Positions 1 through 7,931 of a stretch of 40,953 nt of DNA are shown here, piece after piece. The translations under genes were made by a program, and so were the position numbers. Every line of letters starts with the position of its first letter. Within the stretch, counting starts at the first letter, position 1. Below the pieces are notes generated by a model. It saw nothing but the letters and a program-made list of their open reading frames with translations. It searched no databases and was not told the origin of the DNA. This DNA comes from Thermoprotei archaeon (GTDB lineage: Archaea; Thermoproteota; Thermoprotei; Thermofilales; B69-G16), in the NCBI GenBank assembly GCA_003649235.1, contig QMRG01000003.1, forward strand, positions 1 to 40,953. Direction: 5' to 3'.

Positions 1-471
1 AGAAGAAAAATCATTGTTTTAGATACTATTAGCATTTCACTTTTAATTATTATAGCAGCGGGTATTAGTTATGCAATATCTCCTCTAATCATTTCAGGAG
101 CTATGAGCTATTTTACAGATGTTGACTCTGCAAAAATAATCACTAAGGCGGCAACGTGGAAGGTGAAGAGTTCAATAACATGTTCAATTAGTCCTAGTTC
201 GCCGATCAGCTTAGGACACAATGTTACAGTGTTCGGTCGAATCGAACCGGCTCGTAGCGGTATTTTAATAACCTTAAAGTATGAAATTAATGGAAGTGTT
301 ATAACGCGGACTGTCATGACTGATAATGATGGTACATATAGGGATGTATTTAAAACAAATAGCGCGGGTATATGGACAGTTCAGGCTAGTTGGAGAGGTA
401 ATCATTGGTACTATAGTGCAACTTCCCCAAAGATAACTTTTGAAGTTATAGAAGAGGTAGCAAACGAATGA
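1..471 (+). CDS. Membrane-anchored Ig-like surface protein, C-terminal part (5' end outside window)
   Basis: The reading frame is already open at base 1, so the ATG at 103 is probably internal and the gene begins before the window. The visible part starts with two arginines and a lysine followed by a hydrophobic stretch (roughly bases 10-90) that reads as a transmembrane segment. After it comes a beta-rich domain of about 90 residues with the look of a bacterial-type Ig-like or carboxypeptidase-regulatory fold (valine/threonine alternation, a DNDGTY turn, then GIWTVQASW). The domain should lie outside the cytoplasm. The stop overlaps the start of the next gene (ATGA at 468-471), so the two are translationally coupled and probably work together. 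Family assignment is inference; membrane anchoring and truncation are read directly. Confidence 0.7.
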   Translation, partial: RRKIIVLDTISISLLIIIAAGISYAISPLIISGAMSYFTDVDSAKIITKAATWKVKSSITCSISPSSPISLGHNVTVFGRIEPARSGILITLKYEINGSVITRTVMTDNDGTYRDVFKTNSAGIWTVQASWRGNHWYYSATSPKITFEVIEEVANE

Positions 472-1472
472 GCTTGAAATGGAGAACTATAATCTTAGTT
501 TTTCTTTCAATTACTCTAATTTTATCAATTTATGCTACACATCATTTTCATTCACTACCCGACAAAGAAGTCAACTTCATGCAAGAATTTGAGTACGTAC
601 ATGAGGCCGAGTATAGATATAACATAACGCTTTGGCCGAGTATTCTTTACGATAATAGAACGGTGCTGATGCCTAACGAAGTTCCTTTTATACCACTAGT
701 TCACTTACTAAACGTATCTTTTACATACTATTTCATGAGTAAACCAATTGTAAACGGTGATATAACCTATCAAGTCACTTGTTTCTTAGAGTCGCCTGCT
801 GGTTGGAGAAAAATCATTGTCTTAGTACCACCTACTTTAATACACTTCAATTCCACGCCAGTAAGATTCTCTAAACTCTATATTTTTAACATTACTGAGA
901 TAGTGGAGTTGATTAATGCAATAGAGGATGAAACCAGAACTTATGCTCCGATCTATTATCTAAGAATTCAACCTTGCATTAATATTACTGCGTCTACGGG
1001 ATCAAGAATTGTTAATGAAAGTTTTAAGCCTCAAATGGTAGTCAAGCTTATGTTCGGCGAAAACAATCATCTTGTTTTTGAGGGATTAAAGCATAAAAAG
1101 GAAAATGTCCTCGGAAAATATGTAACAACAGAAGTTACATGGATTAAACAAGCAAGATATGCTATGTACACTTTCACTGGTATCATTTTAATATCTATAG
1201 TTTATGTTGCTCAACAGATTTGGAAGGAGAGAAAAAGCATTTCTCCCATTGAGAAAGCTATGAAAAAGTATCGTGATATAATAGTAGATGCAGTTGGGCT
1301 AAGCGGGGAACGAGGAGATAAAAGTGTAGTAATGGTCAGGTCATTAGATGATCTAGCTAAAGTTTCAGATGAAGTTGTTAAGCCAATAATACACGTAAAG
1401 AAACCTGGTCTTCATGTTTTTTATGTATTAGATGACGATATACGATATGAATTCATCATCAAAGAAGGATAA
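468..1472 (+). CDS. DUF5305-type membrane protein
   Basis: 334 residues. Residues 6-25 form a signal anchor, residues 26-230 an extracytoplasmic beta-rich domain with several N-glycosylation-type sequons (NIT, NRT, NVS, NST), residues 233-251 a second membrane segment, and about 80 residues form a charged cytoplasmic tail. This two-helix layout with a large outer loop matches my memory of archaeal DUF5305 proteins, which often sit beside secretion or Ig-like surface genes; the match is by recall, not alignment. The start ATG overlaps the stop of the preceding Ig-like gene by 4 bases. The biochemical role is unknown. The short A/T-rich gap before the convergent M55 gene carries T-runs on both strands. 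Confidence 0.6.
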   Translation: MSLKWRTIILVFLSITLILSIYATHHFHSLPDKEVNFMQEFEYVHEAEYRYNITLWPSILYDNRTVLMPNEVPFIPLVHLLNVSFTYYFMSKPIVNGDITYQVTCFLESPAGWRKIIVLVPPTLIHFNSTPVRFSKLYIFNITEIVELINAIEDETRTYAPIYYLRIQPCINITASTGSRIVNESFKPQMVVKLMFGENNHLVFEGLKHKKENVLGKYVTTEVTWIKQARYAMYTFTGIILISIVYVAQQIWKERKSISPIEKAMKKYRDIIVDAVGLSGERGDKSVVMVRSLDDLAKVSDEVVKPIIHVKKPGLHVFYVLDDDIRYEFIIKEG

Positions 1473-1498
1473 GCTTCTTAATTCATTATTATAAAAAA

Positions 1499-2338
1499 TT
1501 ATTTTGTAATTAGACTTCTAACACCAGCGCTCGCTAAAACCCAAAGCTCAAGTACTTTGTAGGCTTCAACTATATCTCTAGCTTTATAAGCTACTGTTAC
1601 ACCGTCCAGGCGTTTAGAACCTGGAAGTAAAGAGGCAATATCGGCATAACCTGAAAGTGTAAAGGCAACTTCCATTTCAATAGGACTATCTAGCTTAAGA
1701 GGTTTAGCTTCTCCTCTCCTATATTTGGCAATAGCTTTTCTTACAGCTTCTCTTATCCTGTTTTTTAAAGTCTTCAAACTCGGACTTTTAGCCGAATACC
1801 TTGAATAAGACTTTTTAAACTCTACTCTTTCGGCCCAAGGAGTATATTTAGCCACATCTTCTAGAAGTTTAGAATCTCCAGCCACTAAAATTACTGGAAC
1901 ATTAAAATGTCCAGCATAGTATGTGTTTAAAAGATATTCGCTAACCTCTATGTCGTTAATCTTAAAATAACGTATAGCAGCTCCACTATAAGTATGATCA
2001 AAAACCGCTTCGGCCGTATTAGCTCTAGCATGATATCCTAGAAACATAGCCACATCTGCCTCTTTCACGTCAACAACCATGCTAGTTGGACGCGGAAATC
2101 CTCTAATTATTTCAACATACTCGGGTAAATCCTCCACCTTGATGTTTACCATAGGGCCATGACTATCAGCTACTATAACTTTCTCGAATCCTTCTTCTTT
2201 TAGAATTTCAGATACTACTAAAACAAGTTCAGTAGCTATTTTTCTAGCTTCCTCGTACAACGGTTTACCCACGCTGAGGTGATCTACACTTACTATAAAG
2301 GGCATGCCCTCTAGATCTACAGAGATATAGGCCCGCAT
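1499..2338 (-). CDS. M55 family D-aminopeptidase-like protein (DppA fold)
   Basis: About 279 residues from the ATG at 2338; a longer open frame reaches 2428, but its first 30 residues do not look like the family, and the family pattern begins right after this ATG (MRAYISVDLEG). Zinc-peptidase hallmarks visible are SVDLEG at the N-terminus (Asp and Glu ligands), VADSHGP, FLGYHARA and DHTYSG, in the order seen in DppA. M55 enzymes are decameric zinc aminopeptidases acting on D-amino-acid or other small peptides. No signal peptide, so cytoplasmic. It is divergent from the MFS gene starting at 2385, which could hint at import and breakdown of one substrate, but this is only context. No clear TATA box was found at the proper distance. 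Confidence 0.85.
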   Translation of the reverse strand: MRAYISVDLEGMPFIVSVDHLSVGKPLYEEARKIATELVLVVSEILKEEGFEKVIVADSHGPMVNIKVEDLPEYVEIIRGFPRPTSMVVDVKEADVAMFLGYHARANTAEAVFDHTYSGAAIRYFKINDIEVSEYLLNTYYAGHFNVPVILVAGDSKLLEDVAKYTPWAERVEFKKSYSRYSAKSPSLKTLKNRIREAVRKAIAKYRRGEAKPLKLDSPIEMEVAFTLSGYADIASLLPGSKRLDGVTVAYKARDIVEAYKVLELWVLASAGVRSLITK

Positions 2339-2344
2339 TAAGTA

Positions 2345-2356
2345 AAAATATATAAC
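2345..2356 (+). promoter_or_regulatory. TATA-like box for the MFS gene
   Basis: An A/T-only stretch (AAAATATATA) is centred about 35 nt before the ATG at 2385, in the 46-bp gap between divergent genes. The spacing suits a near-leaderless plus-strand transcript and is too close to the minus-strand start at 2338 to serve that gene. Confidence 0.4.
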
Positions 2357-2384
2357 GACATACTTACGTTTTCCGCCGATTACA

Positions 2385-2978
2385 ATGAGCTCGTGGAGCA
2401 AACTGCCTAAAGCAGCGCGGAGATACATACTTTATCACTGCATGATAACTCCTACTCTCTTCTGGTGGTACGTCGTACCATATTTAATGCTTAACAAAGG
2501 ACTCAGCGTAGAAGAAACCGGGCTCTTTTATACAACCGGGATGTTAACGAGTTCAATAATCAATTTTCTAGTGGGGAAATTCTTAGATAAAGGCTCGCCT
2601 AATATCTTAATGGCTATCATTTCGCTAATAGAATTCTTCTCTTATATTCTATATTTTATCGCTTTTGCCTCAGATCAACATATCCTCATTCTAGTAGCCA
2701 TAGCTATAGAATATTTAAGTCGTGGTTTCTATCCGGCTTATCCCGCGTATGAATACGAAGTATATCCGGAAGAGTTAAGGAGTAAAGCCTTCATATATCA
2801 TTATATCCTGCCGTATCTAACTCAAGCAGTAACATACCCACTGATAGGTTACTTATTATCATTTTACCGAGAAAATCTAGAGTTAAGCATATTGGCTATA
2901 GCAATATTCTCCCTCTTCTATGCATATATACCTATAAGCTGGCTACCTAAAAGTCGAGAGGAAAGTAGAGCTTCGTAA
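2385..2978 (+). CDS. Major facilitator superfamily transporter, N-terminal half (frameshifted gene)
   Basis: 197 residues with about six hydrophobic segments, i.e. the first half of a 12-helix MFS transporter, ending in the charged region that should be the central cytoplasmic loop. The frame then stops at 2976-2978. The second half (helices 7-12) continues in the +1 frame and is open from 2938, so both frames overlap for about 40 bases around the loop. The AAAA run at 2949-2952 is a natural place for a one-base insertion: dropping one A joins the halves into a protein of about 384 residues, normal for MFS. Read together with the next entry this is one gene, either a recent pseudogene, a sequencing error or a recoding site. 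Substrate unknown. Confidence 0.7.
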   Translation: MSSWSKLPKAARRYILYHCMITPTLFWWYVVPYLMLNKGLSVEETGLFYTTGMLTSSIINFLVGKFLDKGSPNILMAIISLIEFFSYILYFIAFASDQHILILVAIAIEYLSRGFYPAYPAYEYEVYPEELRSKAFIYHYILPYLTQAVTYPLIGYLLSFYRENLELSILAIAIFSLFYAYIPISWLPKSREESRAS

Positions 2979-3078
2979 AGATAGAAAGCGAAAAAGGAGT
3001 GTTCCGAAAGAGCTTATACCTCTAGCTCTAATTCTGATACTCCTCTCCGTAGCCTATAATCTAGCTCCCACATTCGTC

Positions 3079-3537
3079 TTGGTAAATTTGTTAATAGAAA
3101 AATTTGGAGGAGGATTATTCCATATAGGAATTTATGAATCTATAGTAGGCTTTACAATGGCTCTTTTCATGCTTCCTCTACTAAAGGTTGATAAGAGTAA
3201 GGGAAAACTGCTAGCTCTTCTCGGAATATCTCTGATATCTATCGCATATGGCATTTTGGGATTATCCACGGAAATCTTTCATGTTTTTATCTCCGCGTTT
3301 GTATTATCGCTTGGAGAATCTATAATGACTCCATTTTACCTTGATGCGCTATTTTCTCGAATACCTGAGGAGATTAAAGGATCTGTATTAGGAGCGCTAG
3401 CTGGGATAAGAAAAATAATCAACCTAGCAGCTCCCTTAGTAGCTGGTTTTCTAGCAGCAGTTTCTCCTTCATTACCTTATATAGCGTCAAGTTTTACAAT
3501 TATAATAGTAGCTATACTATTCGCAATTTACGGTTGA
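3079..3537 (+). CDS. Major facilitator superfamily transporter, C-terminal half (frameshifted gene)
   Basis: The frame is open from 2938 but offers no ATG, GTG or TTG until TTG 3079, which falls inside what should be helix 7, so independent translation from here would give a damaged half. From 2941 the frame reads a basic loop (RKDRKRKR), then helix 7 and five more hydrophobic segments up to the stop at 3537. It is the continuation of the gene starting at 2385, separated by a one-base shift. The end overlaps or abuts the KptA start. Confidence 0.65.
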   Translation: MVNLLIEKFGGGLFHIGIYESIVGFTMALFMLPLLKVDKSKGKLLALLGISLISIAYGILGLSTEIFHVFISAFVLSLGESIMTPFYLDALFSRIPEEIKGSVLGALAGIRKIINLAAPLVAGFLAAVSPSLPYIASSFTIIIVAILFAIYG

Positions 3538-3542
3538 CGAGC

Positions 3543-4202
3543 ATGGCGCTAGAACTAAAAGACGTATATAAATGTAAAATCTGTGGAGCCTACACGGAGA
3601 ATGAAGTTCACTGCGGCGTTAAAGCAATGTTACTTATGAATTCTAAGCAGAGAGTTAAGCTTAGTAAACTAATTTCCGGCATACTTAGACATTTTCCCGA
3701 AAGCTTCGATCTCCATCTAGATCGAGAAGGATTTGTCAGAATAAGAGAGCTAGTTAAGGCTATAAAGAGATATCGGAGAAGCTATTCTTGGCTTGCAAAC
3801 GAGCATATAGTAGCATTAGCGTATTTAGATCCTAAAGGACGTTTCGAAATTGTTAACAATAAAATTAGGGCTAGATATGGACACAGTATTAACGCTGAAG
3901 TAAACTACGAAGAAGATAAAAGCGTAAAAATTCTCTATCATGGGACTACGGAGGAAAGAGCTAGAATTATTTTGAAAAACGGGATAAAGCCTATGAAGAG
4001 AAAAAGAGTCCATTTAACATCTAGCTTGGAAGAAGCTTGGCAAAATGCTAAAAGGTGGAGAGGAAAACCCGTTATACTAGTAGTAAATGCCGATGCTCTT
4101 AGGCAAAGAGGGATAAAAGTTTTAAAAGCTGGAAAATATGTCTACGTTGTCAAGCAGGTACCTCCCCAATGTATAATAAACGTGATTTGGAATGAAATAT
4201 AG
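3543..4202 (+). CDS. kptA: RNA 2'-phosphotransferase (Tpt1/KptA)
   Basis: About 219 residues from ATG 3543; an in-frame TTG at 3534 overlapping the upstream stop is an alternative start. Tpt1/KptA transfers an internal RNA 2'-phosphate to NAD+, giving ADP-ribose 1'',2''-cyclic phosphate; in archaea its natural substrate is less certain than in fungi. Family marks seen: LSGILRH-type N-lobe (here SKLISGILRHFP), RARYGHS, the NAD-binding LYHGT, and RVHLT, carrying the conserved Arg-His-Arg-Arg core. The N-terminus adds a small metal-type motif (Cys11, Cys14, His23, Cys24), as in some archaeal members. The next small gene starts inside its last codons. Confidence 0.92.
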   Translation: MALELKDVYKCKICGAYTENEVHCGVKAMLLMNSKQRVKLSKLISGILRHFPESFDLHLDREGFVRIRELVKAIKRYRRSYSWLANEHIVALAYLDPKGRFEIVNNKIRARYGHSINAEVNYEEDKSVKILYHGTTEERARIILKNGIKPMKRKRVHLTSSLEEAWQNAKRWRGKPVILVVNADALRQRGIKVLKAGKYVYVVKQVPPQCIINVIWNEI

Positions 4203-4446
4203 AAAAAAGCCTTATCCTAAAAATAGCGATATTGCCAAGGCTATACTCCAGCTTTTCTCGCTAAATCCTCTGGTAAAACCAGAGGATTTCGTGGATTCTG
4301 TCAAGTCTGTATTAGAAATGAATGGTTTCTACGTTAAGCTTGTAACTCCTAAACGAATCTGGAGGACGTATGAAAACATGGTGAAGAAGGGACAGATATA
4401 CGATTATCTACTAGTAGTTAAAGAGAAGGAAAATACTTTTACCTGA
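4192..4446 (+). CDS. Small conserved-looking protein of unknown function
   Basis: 84 residues, basic, no membrane segment; the ATG lies 11 bases inside the end of kptA, so the two are probably co-translated. Predicted mostly helical with a KRIWRTYENMVKKG segment that could be part of a small helical or winged-helix fold; this is a guess from sequence feel. The coding sequence contains a perfect 12-bp inverted repeat (4263-4289) described separately. Function not recognised. Confidence 0.6.
   Translation: MKYRKKPYPKNSDIAKAILQLFSLNPLVKPEDFVDSVKSVLEMNGFYVKLVTPKRIWRTYENMVKKGQIYDYLLVVKEKENTFT
4263..4289 (+). repeat. Perfect 12-bp hairpin inside a coding sequence
   Basis: AAATCCTCTGGT (4263-4274) and its exact reverse complement ACCAGAGGATTT (4278-4289) are separated by AAA only. 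It lies in codons encoding NPLVKPEDF of the small gene after kptA. A stem this long with a triloop is rare by chance in a window of this size. Confidence 0.85.
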
Positions 4447-4474
4447 GTTCTGTCTATTAAGCGAGGTGGTATCA

Positions 4475-4735
4475 ATGATACATGAGACATTTATCATAAT
4501 TTCAGTAGTAGCTGGAATCTCGGCTATCGCTTCTTCCTACTACCTCAAACTACATCGAGAAGAGAAGTTCAAAAACATGTTCTTCCTATCGCTTCTAACA
4601 TCTATAATACTTATACCATCAATCATATCAGTGCTCTCCAGATCTGTTTTCGGAGATAGAGGCTTAGCCGTAGTGCCGGGAATTATTTCAGTAATTTTAG
4701 GACTCGTGGCTTTACTTATCTACGTAAGGGAGTAA
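4475..4735 (+). CDS. Small membrane protein, three transmembrane segments
   Basis: 86 residues from ATG 4475, preferred over the in-frame GTG at 4466 because GAGGTGG (4463-4469) just upstream is a good ribosome site for the ATG and overlaps the GTG. Three hydrophobic segments (about residues 5-23, 37-55 and 66-83) with short charged loops; no family recognised. It follows the kptA pair on the same strand with a gap of about 28 bases, so may be co-transcribed. Confidence 0.6.
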   Translation: MIHETFIIISVVAGISAIASSYYLKLHREEKFKNMFFLSLLTSIILIPSIISVLSRSVFGDRGLAVVPGIISVILGLVALLIYVRE

Positions 4736-4787
4736 CTCTCTAAATCTCCTACATAAAATGTAAAGTTTTCAAATTTCCTGGCTAACA

Positions 4788-4796
4788 TTTATAAAC
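4788..4796 (+). promoter_or_regulatory. TATA box of a leaderless transcript
   Basis: TTTATAAAC is centred about 27 nt before the GTG at 4819, the spacing at which archaeal transcription would begin on the start codon itself. It is preceded by GCTAACA, forming a 13-base string (4781-4793) that recurs before the glycosyltransferase at 36013. Confidence 0.55.
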
Positions 4797-4818
4797 GAGT
4801 TACGGGGTTAGTATTTAG

Positions 4819-5190
4819 GTGCTAAAGTTAATGATTTTTAAGAGAACTGCTGAAAAGCTAAGAAAGCTTGGTTATATCGTTAAAATCGATGAGGAAATAA
4901 TCGGAGTATCGGGGGTAAGTCATAAAATACCGTTTCTTATCGAAAATCCACAAAATGGAAGTAAAATATGTATCCATCTTGACGATGGAAGTAGTGAAAT
5001 AATACTTCTTAAGCTTTTCAGCATATATGTAGACACGGGTATTCGGCAAATACTATTATCTGATAAGAAGAACATGTTTAAAGGAGTTGAAGTAATAAAC
5101 ATTAAAAGTGTTCCAGAGTTGTTAGATGTTATTGTTGATAGATTAGAGACCTCCAATAAACAGAAAAATATTTTAACCAAAACCTATTAG
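4819..5190 (+). CDS. Small protein of unknown function
   Basis: 123 residues from GTG 4819, chosen because the TATA box at 4788-4796 would start the transcript there; the in-frame ATG at 4831 is an alternative. Soluble, alternating beta strands and helices: an N-terminal helix (AEKLRKLGY), strands around VKIDEEIIGVSG, KICIHLDDG, then IRQILLSD and a C-terminal helix. The pattern is reminiscent of small restriction-endonuclease-like or related alpha/beta folds, but no catalytic motif could be fixed. The HAD gene follows 14 bases downstream of the stop. Not recognised. Confidence 0.55.
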   Translation: MLKLMIFKRTAEKLRKLGYIVKIDEEIIGVSGVSHKIPFLIENPQNGSKICIHLDDGSSEIILLKLFSIYVDTGIRQILLSDKKNMFKGVEVINIKSVPELLDVIVDRLETSNKQKNILTKTY

Positions 5191-5204
5191 CCACTCAGTT
5201 GAAT

Positions 5205-5807
5205 ATGGGTAAGATAAAGAATATTATTTTTGATTTAGATGAGACATTAATAAAACTTCCCGTAGACTGGCCGGTGGCATACGAAGAAGTAAGGAAATAT
5301 ATAAGGAGAAACTTTACAAACCTATTAAATCTATTAGCAGAATTATGGAATACGGAGGATTATCATATAGTATCGCGAATTATAGAAAAATTCGAGCTTG
5401 AAGCTCTCGACTATATTCAGATTCTGGATAATTCTCAAGAATTAATATTAGACTTATCTAAGCATTATAGACTGAGCCTGGTCACTCTTCAAGGACGAAA
5501 AATAGCTGAAGAAGCATTACGCAAACTTGGCATCCGGAAAACCTTTGAAATTGTGATTACTCGAGACGATGCTCCAACACGGCTTAAACAATTACAAATG
5601 GTTCTTGAGAAAACAAGTTTTAAACCTAAAGAAACAATTGTAGTTGGCGACAAGTTAAACGATGTAGAATCAGCTTTAAAACTTAAATGCTGGGCAGTAC
5701 TAGTCGATCGTAGAAATGAAGCTGAGCTGTTAAACGGATATGAAAGAAGAATATTTGTGATTAAAAATTTAAGTGAACTTGAAAGTTTATTAAATTCTCT
5801 TCAGTAA
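5205..5807 (+). CDS. HAD superfamily hydrolase
   Basis: 200 residues from ATG 5205; an in-frame TTG at 5199 is the other choice. HAD motif I is DLDET (Asp10 nucleophile, Asp12 acid/base), motif II the Thr in LVTLQG (Thr94), motif III probably Lys128, and motif IV GDKLND (Asp149 and Asp153, Mg2+). Residues 17-75 form a helical C1-type cap, as in phosphoglycolate or pyrophosphate phosphatases. It probably hydrolyses a small phosphate ester; substrate unknown. The last 18 bases overlap the 3' end of the convergent geranylgeranyl reductase gene. Confidence 0.85.
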   Translation: MGKIKNIIFDLDETLIKLPVDWPVAYEEVRKYIRRNFTNLLNLLAELWNTEDYHIVSRIIEKFELEALDYIQILDNSQELILDLSKHYRLSLVTLQGRKIAEEALRKLGIRKTFEIVITRDDAPTRLKQLQMVLEKTSFKPKETIVVGDKLNDVESALKLKCWAVLVDRRNEAELLNGYERRIFVIKNLSELESLLNSLQ

Positions 5808-6953
5808 GAGAGTGCCTTGTCTAACCAAAAGTTTAAGTAAAAACGGAATTCCAACCTTTAAAAAATAAGCATAGCCTATCTCGTTTTTCAATAAAAGTTT
5901 TAAGTACTTTTCAATTAAACTTTTATATTCCTTTGTAAATTTAACGTCATAATACTGGAAACTATAATAAATTTTACTGAATAAATTCCCCACTTTTAAA
6001 TTACGAAGAATGAATTTATCTATAATCTCCATATAGCTCAGTTTCTTCCTATTCAAAATTGCAGAAGCCGTTAAAGCTCCAATCCACCCGCTTAATAAAG
6101 CTTGATAAATCCCTTCCCCACTCCAAGGATCTCCTAGACCAGCTGCGTCTCCAACCAATAGTACACGTTTTCCTTCAAGTATACGTCTAGAGGAACCTAC
6201 CACTGGTATACAACTATATTTCAGCATTTTATCCGCTTTTACTTTAAATTTTTTCTTAATATATTTCAAAAATCTCTTTACTGAAGCTCTAAATTCTTTA
6301 CAACTAGACAGTCTACATCCTATACCTATATTGATGTATTCTTTTTTAGGAAATACCCAACCATAGCCATTTCTCAGATATCCTAAGGATAACTCGATAA
6401 AGTCGAGGTTATGTTTATAAGGTATTTCTGCCACGGCCGCAAGCATGAGTTCATTTTTCGACGATCTATGCTCCAACCCGGTCATTGCCGCAGTTTTTCC
6501 TTCTACACCATCGGCTCCGATTACAAAATCGGCTTTAAACACTTTGCTCTTAGTCTTTAACTCAAAAAATCCATTTTTTCTCTTTAATTCTATTAGAGGC
6601 TCATTTTCTAAGAAAAGAGCACCTGTATCTACCGCCTTCAATGCCAAAAATTGATCAAAAAACTTACGGCGCACAGTCTCTATAGCATTTTGAACTTCAA
6701 GGGTAGCTTCTAAACCTCTAACATGAGTAAGTTTTATCACATCAATCTTTTTCTCAATATAGCCTTTGTCATAGAGTCCAAATTTTTTCAAGAAATCTAC
6801 AGTCTTTACTGTTAAACCGCCGCCGCAAGGCTTATCTCTAGGAAAAACTTCTTTATCTACTAAGATGATATCGAAGTTTTTCTGCGCCAAGAAATAAGCA
6901 GCTGTTGAGCCTGCTGGTCCGGCTCCAATTACAGCTATCTCGTATTTCTCCAT
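5790..6953 (-). CDS. Geranylgeranyl reductase family flavoprotein
   Basis: 387 residues. The N-terminal FAD-binding GxGxxG (Gly10-Ala-Gly-Pro-Ala-Gly15), the family's CGGGLT (about residues 43-48), GWVFPKK with NIGIG, and the second FAD motif GDAAGLGDPWSGEG are all visible. Archaeal members hydrogenate the double bonds of geranylgeranyl chains in ether lipids. It lies 16 bases downstream of a polyprenyl synthase on the same strand, so the pair forms a lipid module: chain synthesis, then saturation. A second, longer paralogue is encoded at 18040-19299. The exact substrate (lipid, quinone or free diphosphate) cannot be told from sequence. Confidence 0.9.
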   Translation of the reverse strand: MEKYEIAVIGAGPAGSTAAYFLAQKNFDIILVDKEVFPRDKPCGGGLTVKTVDFLKKFGLYDKGYIEKKIDVIKLTHVRGLEATLEVQNAIETVRRKFFDQFLALKAVDTGALFLENEPLIELKRKNGFFELKTKSKVFKADFVIGADGVEGKTAAMTGLEHRSSKNELMLAAVAEIPYKHNLDFIELSLGYLRNGYGWVFPKKEYINIGIGCRLSSCKEFRASVKRFLKYIKKKFKVKADKMLKYSCIPVVGSSRRILEGKRVLLVGDAAGLGDPWSGEGIYQALLSGWIGALTASAILNRKKLSYMEIIDKFILRNLKVGNLFSKIYYSFQYYDVKFTKEYKSLIEKYLKLLLKNEIGYAYFLKVGIPFLLKLLVRQGTLLLKRI

Positions 6954-6969
6954 AGCAATACACGATAAT

Positions 6970-7911
6970 CTATAAACTGTCTAAATCAATTTTACCTTCT
7001 AAAACTCCGCTCTCAAGTATAGCATTTATAACTTTTTCTATATCTCCGCCCGCCTCTTTAGCTATATTTTTTACGATTGTTGTTGGAACTTCCTTAAGAA
7101 GTCCTAAATCTTTACTCGTGAATTGCTGAAGAGAATCTACAGCTATAATTGCTTGTTCTATATATGTTGCAGTGAGCTTAAGCCCGATCTTCCAGATATC
7201 TCCTTTAACTTCAAGAGCTTTAGCGCTTCCACTCCTTTCCTTACCTAGCAATAATCCAATTATATCATCTATAACTTGATATGCGCAACCTATATTATAT
7301 CCATAAACTCCAGCTATACGTGCTGCTTCGATGCCGACCGTGGCACCGGCGCCTATAAAACATGCGGCTTCGAATAGTGAACCTGTTTTTAAGCCTATAA
7401 TCTCGTCGTAGGTAATTTCACGCTCTATATTTTCACGGTTATACAGGATATCGAGTAGCTTTCCTAAAGAAGCTTTTCTCCAAGCATCCACAGCTAACTT
7501 GGCAAGCCAGTCTCCTTTCCTAGCTATAGTTAATACACTGGTTGACACCATTGTATGAGGTAAAATTGATGCTATGTCTAAGCCGTATTTAACCCATACG
7601 GCGTCTTTACCTCTTCTCTTTTTAGAACCATTTATAATATCGTCGTAAACTAGACTAGCCGTATGGATAATCTCTATAGCACATGCCAAATCTATCAATT
7701 CGCGTCTCTCTCCATTGAGAATTTCTCCTATAAGTATCAGTAATGCGCCTCTAAACTTTCCCTCTTCAGAGGCAGCATATCTTACAATACTAGCTAGTTC
7801 CTTGCTGAAGTTCTTCTCTATAAAAAACGTTAGATGTTCTTCTAGTTCTGAGGTAATTTTTTCCAGATATTCTCTGGCTTTACGTTCAGCTTCTCTGTTT
7901 ACTATATCCAT
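6970..7911 (-). CDS. Polyprenyl diphosphate synthase family protein with altered aspartate motifs
   Basis: 313 residues, the usual length for trans-prenyltransferases. The all-helical fold is suggested by EIIHTASLVYDDIIN (first aspartate motif, Asp90-Asp91), RRG just after it, KTG (175-177), and YQVIDDIIG (Asp215-Asp216). The third aspartate of both DDxxD motifs is missing (Asn94 and Gly219), and the usual GGKRxRP isopentenyl-diphosphate site reads EGKFRG. Two explanations fit: a divergent active synthase, or a regulatory subunit of a heteromeric enzyme. The reductase gene follows 16 bases on, placing it in isoprenoid lipid synthesis. Confidence 0.8.
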   Translation of the reverse strand: MDIVNREAERKAREYLEKITSELEEHLTFFIEKNFSKELASIVRYAASEEGKFRGALLILIGEILNGERRELIDLACAIEIIHTASLVYDDIINGSKKRRGKDAVWVKYGLDIASILPHTMVSTSVLTIARKGDWLAKLAVDAWRKASLGKLLDILYNRENIEREITYDEIIGLKTGSLFEAACFIGAGATVGIEAARIAGVYGYNIGCAYQVIDDIIGLLLGKERSGSAKALEVKGDIWKIGLKLTATYIEQAIIAVDSLQQFTSKDLGLLKEVPTTIVKNIAKEAGGDIEKVINAILESGVLEGKIDLDSL

Positions 7912-7931
7912 AATCTTCGCTATCTAGAATC

